This document shows positions 27,275 through 36,063 of a DNA stretch of 64,000 bases, one piece after another. The notes under the pieces were generated by a model, which was given only the letters and a program-made list of their open reading frames with translations, did no database searches and was not told the origin of the DNA. This stretch comes from an uncultured Eubacteriales bacterium (GTDB lineage Bacteria; Bacillota; Clostridia; Oscillospirales; Acutalibacteraceae), in NCBI GenBank assembly GCA_934394855.1, contig CAKRRH010000005.1:41941-105940 (forward strand), in the 5' to 3' direction. A program made the translations under genes and the position numbers. Position 1 is the first letter of the stretch. Each line of letters starts with the position of its first letter.

Positions 27275-27831
27275 TACAGATAAAGTCCGCTGTTTTCAAG
27301 CTCATCAAGCAGCAAATCGCCCATTATGTCAACATTAAACGGAGTAATGATGAAGGTTGAATTTGCAACTCTCTTGAGCTGACCCTGATTTGCATATGCA
27401 ACGCCGCTCAAAAAGTCAACGAGTCTGCGTGATACATCCTTGCTTGTAGACTCAAGGTTTACAACAACCGTGCGCTTTTGGTTAAGATGATCAGCAATCG
27501 AGGTTGCGTCCTGGAATGATTCAGGCTTTACCAAAACAACCTGGAGCTGTGTTGTTGCATGAATGTTTACATATTTGTTGCGTCTTGAATCCGTATTTGA
27601 CGAGGTTCTCGACGAGGTATAATCACGGTCTCTTGAAGAAGAATAATCTCTTGACGAGGTTGTGTAATCTCTTGATGATGTGGTATAGTCCGTTCTGCCG
27701 CTTGAAATATCTCTGTCGTCGTCCTGCGAATTATCATATCCGCCCTCATCATCGTACATCATATCGTCATCATCGTAAATGTCGTCGTCCTGCACATTCA
27801 TAAATCCCTTAATTTTATCCATAAGTCCCAT
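27274..27831 (-). CDS. sepF: Cell division protein SepF
   Basis: A 185-residue FtsZ-interacting septum protein. The amphipathic membrane-targeting helix MGLMDKIKGFM opens the chain, followed by a very acidic stretch and then a low-complexity linker of repeated D-Y-(T/S)-S-S-R units (about 55-90). The SepF core contains ESFQDATSIADHLNQKRTVVVNLE and DFLSGVAYANQGQLKRVANSTFIITPFNV. The ATG at 27831 has AAGGAAGG upstream; an upstream in-frame start would add an atypical MKRKVTT. It stands in the conserved yggS-sepF-ylmH-divIVA order. Confidence 0.95.
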   Translation of the reverse strand: MGLMDKIKGFMNVQDDDIYDDDDMMYDDEGGYDNSQDDDRDISSGRTDYTTSSRDYTTSSRDYSSSRDRDYTSSRTSSNTDSRRNKYVNIHATTQLQVVLVKPESFQDATSIADHLNQKRTVVVNLESTSKDVSRRLVDFLSGVAYANQGQLKRVANSTFIITPFNVDIMGDLLLDELENSGLYL

Positions 27832-27919
27832 AGTTGTAACCTTCCTTTTCAAAATATAGAATGTAAGCTAAACCTTTGCCATAAAAAACTTTACTTTAAT
27901 AAATGCCAAAATGCCATGG

Positions 27920-28639
27920 TCAGTTATAGACCCTTGCGCCGAAAAGCGAGGAGCCGACTCTAACCATAGTTGCACCGTGCATGACCGCAATGTCATAATC
28001 TGCGGACATACCCATCGACAATATATCCATAGATATATTATCTACTTTTTTTGTCGAATTGTCAATAAAGAGTTTTTGCATTTTATCAAAAATTTCAGCT
28101 TTTTTTTGAGCATTTTCACCAACAGGACCCAAAGTCATGAGTCCTTTGACCCTGATTCCGTCAATTTCTGAAATTTCTGCCAAAAGTTCGGGCACTCTTT
28201 CGGGTTCAATTCCGCTTTTTGAAAGCTCACCGGCAATGTTCACTTCGACAAGCACATCGGAAACAATGTTTCTCATCACACTCTGTCTTGCAATTTCTTC
28301 GGCAAGCTTTACCGAATCGACCGATTGGATGAGCTCGACCTTTCCGACGATTTGGCGTGCTTTATTTCGCTGGAGCGTGCCGATCAGCTGTCTGTGAAAT
28401 CCCGGATTAAGCATTTCCTCTTTTGACAAAAATTCCTGAACACGGTTTTCGCCCATATATCTCAAACCCTGCTCATATGCATGGTTGATCACCTCAACCT
28501 CAACCGTCTTTGTTGCGGCAAGAAGCGTGATGTCATCGACATTTCTGCCCGATTTCACCGCCGCCTCGTTGATTTTATCAAGCACGGTTTTATAATTTTC
28601 GTCAAAACACTCCATTCTGTGTTTTAAATATTCATCCAT
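27920..28639 (-). CDS. YggS/PLPBP pyridoxal-phosphate homeostasis protein
   Basis: A 239-residue single-domain PLP-binding protein (alanine-racemase-like TIM barrel without enzymatic partner domain) that buffers free PLP. The PLP lysine is in LLAATKTVEVE; GENRVQEF, the HRQLIGTLQRNKAR motif and SMGMSADYDIAV (phosphate binding) are typical. ATG 28639 is preferred over a TTG two codons earlier. It is upstream of sepF, as in Bacillus (ylmE-sepF), and directly follows the HlyD-like gene with a 2-base gap. Confidence 0.94.
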   Translation of the reverse strand: MDEYLKHRMECFDENYKTVLDKINEAAVKSGRNVDDITLLAATKTVEVEVINHAYEQGLRYMGENRVQEFLSKEEMLNPGFHRQLIGTLQRNKARQIVGKVELIQSVDSVKLAEEIARQSVMRNIVSDVLVEVNIAGELSKSGIEPERVPELLAEISEIDGIRVKGLMTLGPVGENAQKKAEIFDKMQKLFIDNSTKKVDNISMDILSMGMSADYDIAVMHGATMVRVGSSLFGARVYN

Positions 28640-28641
28640 TC

Positions 28642-29829
28642 TCAATCAAGACCTTTTCCTTTAATTATTACATCATCATATATTTTCAGCTTGCCGTCGC
28701 TGTTGTCGCTGTCGACAATTACGAACTCATCACCCGAATATATGATGTCAACTTCACGCCATTTATCACTGCCGCCGATAGATACATATACGCCTTTTTT
28801 ACCGTCCTTTACCCTGACCGCTTTTTTGTTTACACGCAGTCCCGAATATGTATTTACAACGATTTGGATTTTCTGATTTCTGAGCATTGCAAGCTCGTTG
28901 CTCATGTTCGTGCAGTTTAAAATGCAAAGCACTTTTCCGCTTGAATCGGTGTTAAGTGCCGTCACAACTGCGCTCAGCTTTTTGTTGCCGACTGCCGGAA
29001 TGATAATTTTGACCGATTTACCCTCTGACAGCTCAAGGCTTTGGGTGCTGCTGATTTTCGCAAGCAAATACCAGCTTGTATCGCAAATGACCTTGCCCGC
29101 AACGCTTTTGTCAACCGCCGCCGCTTTTATCTTATCAAAGTCATTCGCCGTCAGCTTTGAAATATTTTGATAATCGACCGAGTTTTCATATCCGTCCGCC
29201 GTGTTTACAAAATATCCGGCATAATCGCTGTAAACGGTAGATGAGCTTTGGGTATACTTTGATTTAAGCAAACTGAGCTCCGACTCAAGCTCCTTGATTT
29301 TGTCGGTTATATTTTTGATTGTTCCCGTAGTAACTCCGCTTTGGCAAAGAGAATAATAGAGCTCGTTATTATATTCGTCGGCGTTTGAAAAGTCGTCGCT
29401 GTCAACGCAGTTAAGGAGCGTAAACAAATCTGATGTGACATTAGCTGAAACAAGCTCCAGATCCGCCGCATAGTTTGAGTTTTGCGTATTTATTGTGCTG
29501 AGCCGAACCACCTTGTCGGTCAGCTCGTCGATCTGTTTTTTAAGCGCCGCCGCTTCGTTGCTTGTATAATAGTCGATGATCGGCGCACCCTTTGCGACCT
29601 TGCCTCCGTTTTCAACCGAATATACCGCAACTCCGCCGTTATTTGATTTCACGGTTTTTTCATCGCGAATTGCGATTGCGTCAACATCGATCGTGTCGTT
29701 GACGCTTGCCTGAACCGCCATTTCGGTGACAAACGGCGAATAGAAATAATTGAACACGGTCACGCCGAGATAAACTATAATGAAGATTCCGAACAGCGTG
29801 AATAATATTTTAGACGCATTTATTTTCAT
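28642..29829 (-). CDS. HlyD-like membrane-anchored protein
   Basis: A 395-residue protein with a single N-terminal membrane segment (about 8-30) and an extracellular region resembling membrane-fusion (HlyD) adaptors: a lipoyl-like half (VYSVENGGKVAKGAPIIDYY), a coiled-coil stretch with DELTDKVVRLSTIN and DKIKELESELSLLKSKY, and a C-terminal beta domain. No ABC transporter is nearby. It starts inside the 3' end of miaA (20-base overlap) with AAAGGA 10 bases upstream, and ends next to yggS. Location among division genes suggests an envelope role. Confidence 0.8.
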   Translation of the reverse strand: MKINASKILFTLFGIFIIVYLGVTVFNYFYSPFVTEMAVQASVNDTIDVDAIAIRDEKTVKSNNGGVAVYSVENGGKVAKGAPIIDYYTSNEAAALKKQIDELTDKVVRLSTINTQNSNYAADLELVSANVTSDLFTLLNCVDSDDFSNADEYNNELYYSLCQSGVTTGTIKNITDKIKELESELSLLKSKYTQSSSTVYSDYAGYFVNTADGYENSVDYQNISKLTANDFDKIKAAAVDKSVAGKVICDTSWYLLAKISSTQSLELSEGKSVKIIIPAVGNKKLSAVVTALNTDSSGKVLCILNCTNMSNELAMLRNQKIQIVVNTYSGLRVNKKAVRVKDGKKGVYVSIGGSDKWREVDIIYSGDEFVIVDSDNSDGKLKIYDDVIIKGKGLD

Positions 29830-30772
29830 ACTGCTCAAATCCTTTCAAAAAATCATTTATCAGCCGCTTACATTCATCAATTATATCACTTTTTGACATT
29901 TCGTCGGTGAACATAAGATGAATTTTGTCATTTCTCAAAAACCATGTAAGCTGGCGTTTAGCATATCGCCTTGTCGCCTTTTTCAAGTTTTCAATACAGT
30001 CCGTCAAATCGCACTCGCCGTCAAAATAGGGCTTTAATTCCTTGCACCCGATCGCCTGTGACGATGTCGCAACATTGCCATATTCATAATATCGTTTCAC
30101 TTCGTCAAGCAGCCCGTCCTCCATCATCTTGTCAACACGGCTGTTGATTCGGTCATAGAGCTTTTGGCGGTCACGGCAGGTAATGCATATATAAAGCGGC
30201 TCAAAATCCGATTCATTTTTCTTTGACTCAGCCGCACGCTCATTCATCGTTTTTCCTGTGAGCATATATAGCTCCAAGAACCTAATCAGGCGCTTTTTGT
30301 TGTTTGCGTGCGTGATTTCGGCGGCAGGCTCATCGACCGCCTTTAGCTTTTTAAGCATATATTCTCCGCCGAAATTATCATATTCATCATTTAAACTGCG
30401 GCGTAAATCTTCGTCTTCGTCCTGCACCGAAAAGTCAATACCGGAAAGCAGCGAATCAACATAAAGTCCGGTGCCGCCTACCAAAATCGGGAGTTTGTTT
30501 CTGCTGAATATATCCGAAATGCATTTGCTTGCCTGCTCACAATAAAGCGCCGCAGAATATTTTTTATCTACATCCAAAAAACCGATCATGTGGTGAGCAA
30601 TTCCGTTCATTTCGTCGTCGCTCGGTCTTGCCGTCGCAATTTTCAGCTGTTTATAAATCTGCATTGAGTCTGCCGACACAACTTCGCCGTCATATTGCTT
30701 TGCAAGCTCGACTCCGAGAGCCGTTTTGCCCGATGCTGTCGGACCGACAACCGCAATTACGGGTATTTTCAC
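29810..30772 (-). CDS. miaA: tRNA dimethylallyltransferase MiaA
   Basis: A 320-residue enzyme adding dimethylallyl to A37 of UNN-decoding tRNAs, giving i6A, the substrate for MiaB encoded nearby. The P-loop GPTASGKTALGVEL (10-23), SADSMQIYKQLKIATARPS, LPILVGGTGLYVDSLL and ATSSQAIGCKEL signatures are present. It lies 38 bases downstream of mutL in the miaB-mutS-mutL-miaA order. Confidence 0.96.
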   Translation of the reverse strand: MKIPVIAVVGPTASGKTALGVELAKQYDGEVVSADSMQIYKQLKIATARPSDDEMNGIAHHMIGFLDVDKKYSAALYCEQASKCISDIFSRNKLPILVGGTGLYVDSLLSGIDFSVQDEDEDLRRSLNDEYDNFGGEYMLKKLKAVDEPAAEITHANNKKRLIRFLELYMLTGKTMNERAAESKKNESDFEPLYICITCRDRQKLYDRINSRVDKMMEDGLLDEVKRYYEYGNVATSSQAIGCKELKPYFDGECDLTDCIENLKKATRRYAKRQLTWFLRNDKIHLMFTDEMSKSDIIDECKRLINDFLKGFEQYENKCV

Positions 30773-30810
30773 AAAAACTCACCGCCTTTGGGATAAACTC
30801 AACTTGAATT

Positions 30811-32829
30811 TCATATTCTCGAAAAACGCTTTTTTATCTCAATATCGCTAAGCTCCGCCGCAACAGGCCGTCCGTGCGGACAATAGCGTATTTTATCATC
30901 GTTCAGGACAATGTCCGCAAGCGAACAAAGCTCCTGTTTGGTCGAATGATTGCCTGCTTTGATTGCGGCACGGCAAGCGACCGAATGAAACAGCCATTCT
31001 AAAAATTCGGGTGTGAAATCGGTATTTTTATTGATCAGCTTGCCTGCAATCTCCTCAATCAATCCGCTGACATCTTCGCCGTCAAGATAAACCGGCACCG
31101 CCCTTACTCTTACCGTATTCATTCCGAAATCGTCAACCTCAAAGCCGAATTTGTTGATTCGCTCAAGGTTGTCGGTTATTGCCTCATATTCCGCCGCCGA
31201 CAGCGTAACATTGACAGGAACAAGCAGCATTTGCGGACGATAATCGGCGGTTTGTTTGAACTTTTCAAACAAAATTCGCTCATGAGCCGCGTGCTTGTCG
31301 ATCATGATCAGCTTTCTGCCGACTTCAACGATTATATATGTATCAAACGCCTCTCCGATATACTTAAAATCAATATGCCCCTTAACGGCGTTTGCGTTGT
31401 TATCATCTTCAACTGAATTTAACAGATCATCGTTTTTGCCGCTGACGCCTGCCTCATTATTCACGACATCATCAGCCACAGTCTGTATTTTTTCGGGTGC
31501 TGTTACAATATTTTCAATCGGCTTGTCGGTGATAATTACATTAGGAATGTTTATCTGCGGTCTAACCGTTTGAGCATATGTCGGAAAGTCAGAGTCTGCG
31601 AGATGCTTGTCGTTTTTATCATTGTCGCTTACAAAGTCATAGGTCTTTGAAACATTTATTTTAACATCATTTTCCGACGATTTTTCATTCTTTTTCTCAA
31701 AGCCGCCGTTAATGATTTTCTTCTCAAAATCAATTCTTTGCTGTTGCAGTTTTGCGCTCGGCGTATTAAATTTGAGCTGTTCGCCTTTTTGATAGCTCGG
31801 CGTTGTCAAAATCTCACGGCTTTCAAAAGCCACCCTTGAATCGTCTGCGCTGAGCGCCGATTTCACGGCATAATATACCGCATTGAAAATTGACTGTTCG
31901 TTTGAAAAACGAACCTCGATTTTTGCAGGGTGAACATTGACATCAACAAGCGAAAAATCAATCGACAAATGAAGCACGCATGATGGATAGGTCCCGACCA
32001 TGATTGAATTTTTATATGCCTGCTCAAGCGCCGCGATTCCTGTTTTTGTGCGAATGTATCTGCCGTTTAGGAACATGAACTGCATTGCCCTGTTCTTTCG
32101 TGAGGAGGTCGGCTTGCACACAAACCCCTGCACCTTAACACCGCCGAGCTCATAATCAACGGGTAGCAGTGAATTTGCAAATTCCTTGCCGAACACGGTG
32201 AATATCGCCGAATGAAGATTGTTGTCGCCGGGAGTGTTCAGCACCTGCTTTGAATCTCTTATCAATTTAAACGAAATTTCGGGGTGCGAAATCGCCATTC
32301 GCTCAATCATTGCAGTTACAACATTTGATTCGGTTGTATCCTTTTTCAAAAATTTACGCCTTGCTGGGGTATTATAAAATAAATCACGCACTACGATTGT
32401 AGTACCCTCGGCGGTTCCTGCCTGTTCAAACTCGACCTCTTCGCCGCCGTTGATAACATATTTTGTGCCGAATTCACTGCCCCTGACACGAGTGAGCAAT
32501 TCGACCTTTGACACAGCCGAAATGCTGGCAAGCGCCTCTCCTCGAAAACCGAGCGTACCGATGTTGTCAAGATCCTCTTTGGTTTTGATCTTGCTTGTCG
32601 CATGGCGCAAAAATGCGTTGCGAATGTCGTCGTTTTCAATTCCGCAGCCGTTGTCAGTTACCCGCATAAATGTATTTCCGCCGTTTTTTATTTCAACGGT
32701 GATTGCGTCCGCACCCGAATCTATGCTGTTTTCGACCATTTCCTTAATCGCCGACGCCGGTCGCTCGACCACTTCGCCTGCCGCAATCAATTCGGCTGTG
32801 TGCCGATCAAGTACATTTATTTTGCTCAT
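30811..32829 (-). CDS. mutL: DNA mismatch repair protein MutL
   Basis: A 672-residue protein. The GHKL ATPase motifs VVERPASAIKEMVENSID, DNGCGI and GFRGEALASI are at the N-terminus. A Lys/Asn/Asp-rich linker (about 340-460) follows. The C-terminal dimerisation domain has the endonuclease motif DKHAAHERILFE (DxHAxxExxxxE) and CPHGRP, so it is the nicking type found in bacteria without MutH. It is 38 bases downstream of mutS; the pair is cotranscribed. Confidence 0.97.
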   Translation of the reverse strand: MSKINVLDRHTAELIAAGEVVERPASAIKEMVENSIDSGADAITVEIKNGGNTFMRVTDNGCGIENDDIRNAFLRHATSKIKTKEDLDNIGTLGFRGEALASISAVSKVELLTRVRGSEFGTKYVINGGEEVEFEQAGTAEGTTIVVRDLFYNTPARRKFLKKDTTESNVVTAMIERMAISHPEISFKLIRDSKQVLNTPGDNNLHSAIFTVFGKEFANSLLPVDYELGGVKVQGFVCKPTSSRKNRAMQFMFLNGRYIRTKTGIAALEQAYKNSIMVGTYPSCVLHLSIDFSLVDVNVHPAKIEVRFSNEQSIFNAVYYAVKSALSADDSRVAFESREILTTPSYQKGEQLKFNTPSAKLQQQRIDFEKKIINGGFEKKNEKSSENDVKINVSKTYDFVSDNDKNDKHLADSDFPTYAQTVRPQINIPNVIITDKPIENIVTAPEKIQTVADDVVNNEAGVSGKNDDLLNSVEDDNNANAVKGHIDFKYIGEAFDTYIIVEVGRKLIMIDKHAAHERILFEKFKQTADYRPQMLLVPVNVTLSAAEYEAITDNLERINKFGFEVDDFGMNTVRVRAVPVYLDGEDVSGLIEEIAGKLINKNTDFTPEFLEWLFHSVACRAAIKAGNHSTKQELCSLADIVLNDDKIRYCPHGRPVAAELSDIEIKKRFSRI

Positions 32830-32867
32830 TTTTGCTCACCTGCGCTTATATTTTAGTGAATTACGGT

Positions 32868-35510
32868 TTATATTTTTCTTGCTTTGTCGGACAGCTCCGC
32901 CAATTTTTTAATCGCCTCGATCGGTGTCAATGTATTAACATCCACCTCTTTGAGTTCGGCGCAAAGCTCATCCTTTTGACCCGATGAAAATGACATCTGG
33001 TCGGTATTTTTTTCGTATATTTCTTTCGGCTTCGGCGACGGTTTGTTGCCCTCGGCTTCAAGCTGCTTCAAAATTGCCTTTGCACGCTTAACCACATCAT
33101 GAGGCACGCCTGCAAGAGACGCGACCTCGATTCCGTAGCTTTCATCTGCGCCGCCTCTGACGATTCGACGAAGAAAAATTATGTCGTCATTGCGTTTTTT
33201 TGCCGCAATATTATAATTCTTAACGCCGTCAAGAGTTTCTTCAAGCGCCGTCAGCTCATGATAATGCGTCGCAAACAGCGTTTTTGCGCCAAGCTTTTTC
33301 TTGTCCGCAACAAATTCAAGCACCGCTCTCGCAATCGCCATTCCGTCATATGTAGAAGTGCCTCGTCCGATTTCGTCTACAATCAAAAGACTGTTTTTCG
33401 TCGCATATTTCAATATGCTTGCGACCTCGCTCATCTCGACCATGAAGGTTGATTTGCCGCCTGTAAGATCGTCCGACGCACCCACTCGTGTGAATATTGC
33501 GTCAACAATGCAGCATTTTGCCGATTTTGCGGGAACAAACGAACCCATCTGCGCCATGATACAAATGATTGCGGTCTGGCGCATATATGTCGATTTACCA
33601 GCCATGTTCGGACCTGTGATGATCGCGCATCTGTTCTCGCCGTTGTCAAGCACGGTATCATTCGGCACAAACGGCTCGGAAGAAAGCTGTTCGACAACAG
33701 GGTGTCTTCCCTCTTTTATCTCGATTTTGCCGTCAATTGAAATGTCAGGGCAAACATAATCGTTTTTATATGCCGTGACCGCAAGCGACCAAAGCGTATC
33801 AAGCTGAGCCACCGCAGACGCTGTTTTCTTGATTGAATCGGAATATGACGCCGCGGCTTCACGAAGCTTTACAAACAGCTCATATTCAAGCGCAACGAGC
33901 TTGTCCTGAGCGCCCAAAATTCGCCCTTCAAGCTGTTTTACTTCACTTGTCGAATATCTCTCGCAGTTTGTCAGCGTCTGTCTGCGAATATATTCTTCGG
34001 GAGGTGTAAATTCTGCGGAATTCGGAATTTCAATGAGGTATCCGAAAACACGGTTATAAACAATTCGCAGCTTCTTGACCCCGGTCTTTTCTCTCTCACG
34101 CTCTTCAATCTCCGCAACAATGCCTTTGCCGCCCGTCATGTCGTTACGCAGTGCGTCGACCGATTCGTCAAATCCGTCACGAATGAGTCCGCCCTCACGA
34201 ACGGTAAGCGGCGGCTCATCAACAAGCGTTTTTCTTATCTGCTCGGACAGCGCCGTCAATTCGTCAATATCATCATGAAGCTCGCAAAGCAATCTGCTGT
34301 TCATGTCCCGAACGGCGGCTTTGACAAACGGAAGCCGCTCCAGCGTCAGTCCCAAATTTTGCAAATCTCTTGCATTTGCCGTGCCGTATACCGCACGAGT
34401 GATCAATCGCTCAAGGTCGGAAATCTGCTTTAATGCGTCGCCGAGCTCTTCCCTGATCTCATGCTTTGACACAAGCTCCGCCACCGCATTTTGCCGTTTC
34501 GATATTTTTGCGGGGCTGAGCAGTGGCAGTTCAAGCCAGTTTGAAATCATGCGCTTACCCATTGGTGTTCGTGTATGATCGAGCACCCAAAGCAGCGACC
34601 CTTTTTTGTCATGCGAACGCATTGTTTCGCACAGCTCAAGGTTGTTTCTTGCCGCAACATCAAGCCGCATATATTCATTGTCGCCGTACATATCGATTTC
34701 AGTCAGCGCCTGAAGCTCGTTTTTTTGCGTATTCGTCAGAAAATATACCGCACAGCAAAGCGCCGCCTCACCGGGTGTATTATCGTTTATCCCGAATCCG
34801 CTGAAATCGGTGACATTGAAGTGATTTTTCGTAAGCTCAATTTTTTCATCATTGCAAAATTCATCATCGGCAATGATTTCAACCCTTGCGGACATACGCT
34901 CATAGAGAAGCGCCGTCACGCTTTTAAACTCTGCTGCGCTTGAATTAATAAGCACCTCTTTCGGGTTGAATCGGCTAAGCTCATTGATGATTTCAACATC
35001 AATAGTCTTTGACTCGCGCTCGGTCATATGTACTTCGCCGGTTGACACATCGACAAAGCAAAGACCGGCACTTGTGCCTTTTACGCAAACCGTCGCAAGA
35101 TAGTTGTTTCGCCCGGAATCGAGCATTGAATCATCGGTGACGGTACCCGGAGTTATGATTCGGATAACATCACGCTTAACAAGCTTTTTCGTAGCTTTCG
35201 GGTCTTCCGTCTGCTCGCAGATCGCAACACGATAGCCTTTTTTGATAAGCCGCGAAATATAGCTCTCACAGCTGTGAAAAGGCACACCGCACATCGGCGC
35301 CTTGCCCTCTTCACCGTTTGCACGGCGTGTGAGAGTCAGGTCAAGCTCTTCGCTTGCAACCTCGGCGTCATTGTAAAACATCTCGTAAAAGTCGCCGAGC
35401 CTGAAAAACAATATGCAGTCAAGATGCTGTTTTTTTATGTCGATATACTGCCGCATCATCGGCGACATATTCGGCGTAACTTCAGGCAAAATATCGGTGC
35501 GTTTCGGCAT
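32868..35510 (-). CDS. mutS: DNA mismatch repair protein MutS
   Basis: An 880-residue mismatch sensor. The mismatch-wedge motif FYEMF lies in LGDFYEMFYNDAE, the connector and lever domains follow, and the ATPase has Walker A GPNMAGKSTYMRQ and Walker B LLIVDEIGRGTSTYDG with FATHYHEL. It is full-length MutS1 rather than MutS2 because of the N-terminal wedge domain. GGGGAA precedes the ATG. It lies between the YlbF-type gene and mutL. Confidence 0.97.
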   Translation of the reverse strand: MPKRTDILPEVTPNMSPMMRQYIDIKKQHLDCILFFRLGDFYEMFYNDAEVASEELDLTLTRRANGEEGKAPMCGVPFHSCESYISRLIKKGYRVAICEQTEDPKATKKLVKRDVIRIITPGTVTDDSMLDSGRNNYLATVCVKGTSAGLCFVDVSTGEVHMTERESKTIDVEIINELSRFNPKEVLINSSAAEFKSVTALLYERMSARVEIIADDEFCNDEKIELTKNHFNVTDFSGFGINDNTPGEAALCCAVYFLTNTQKNELQALTEIDMYGDNEYMRLDVAARNNLELCETMRSHDKKGSLLWVLDHTRTPMGKRMISNWLELPLLSPAKISKRQNAVAELVSKHEIREELGDALKQISDLERLITRAVYGTANARDLQNLGLTLERLPFVKAAVRDMNSRLLCELHDDIDELTALSEQIRKTLVDEPPLTVREGGLIRDGFDESVDALRNDMTGGKGIVAEIEEREREKTGVKKLRIVYNRVFGYLIEIPNSAEFTPPEEYIRRQTLTNCERYSTSEVKQLEGRILGAQDKLVALEYELFVKLREAAASYSDSIKKTASAVAQLDTLWSLAVTAYKNDYVCPDISIDGKIEIKEGRHPVVEQLSSEPFVPNDTVLDNGENRCAIITGPNMAGKSTYMRQTAIICIMAQMGSFVPAKSAKCCIVDAIFTRVGASDDLTGGKSTFMVEMSEVASILKYATKNSLLIVDEIGRGTSTYDGMAIARAVLEFVADKKKLGAKTLFATHYHELTALEETLDGVKNYNIAAKKRNDDIIFLRRIVRGGADESYGIEVASLAGVPHDVVKRAKAILKQLEAEGNKPSPKPKEIYEKNTDQMSFSSGQKDELCAELKEVDVNTLTPIEAIKKLAELSDKARKI

Positions 35511-35582
35511 TTGGAATTCCCCTTTTTGAATAGTCTTAATTTATACTGCTAAATTTATGTTGCAAAATATGCCGCCGCAAAA

Positions 35583-35990
35583 TCAGTGACAGCCGCCGCA
35601 GCTTGAGCACGAACCGGTGCAGCCTGTCGGCGGTTCTGCGGTCATTGGGTCATGACCCTCAACGGCAAGACCGATGATTCCGTTTACACGGTTGATCAAC
35701 GCGTCCATATCCTTCTTTGCGGCGTCAAAAGCCGCCATGTTCTCATTTTTCATGATTTCATCATAGGTCGAACGAAGATTTGCGTTAAGCTCTTTGATTT
35801 TGTCCTCGTCCTTGTTGTCCTCTTTTGAAAATTCATTGTTAATCTGGATTCTTAAAAGATTGAACTCGCCGATAAGATGCTGCAACGCTTCATCGGAATC
35901 GTTCTTTTCCTTGCAAAGTGCATATTTGATGTAGGTTTCGTCCTGTTGAATTACTTTTCCAAGCTCTCTTGCCATGCTGATAACATCCAT
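35583..35990 (-). CDS. YlbF/YmcA family protein with Cys-rich tail
   Basis: A 135-residue helical protein of the YlbF/YmcA (RicF/RicA) family. The N-terminal ~110 residues form the family helical hairpin (ARELGKVIQQDETYIKYA and AFDAAKKDMDALINRVNGII). The last 15 residues carry four cysteines in C-x3-C-x2-C-x2-C plus a terminal His. In Bacillus the Ric proteins bind Fe-S clusters and affect RNA maturation and development. Its position right after miaB and before mutS matches Bacillus ymcA, so RicA-like is the best reading. Confidence 0.85.
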   Translation of the reverse strand: MDVISMARELGKVIQQDETYIKYALCKEKNDSDEALQHLIGEFNLLRIQINNEFSKEDNKDEDKIKELNANLRSTYDEIMKNENMAAFDAAKKDMDALINRVNGIIGLAVEGHDPMTAEPPTGCTGSCSSCGGCH

Positions 35991-36063
35991 TTTAAATATC
36001 TCCTTATTTTAATTGTTTTATCTTCCTTTATTTTAGTGTGACTCTTTTTCTTTTTTAATGTTG

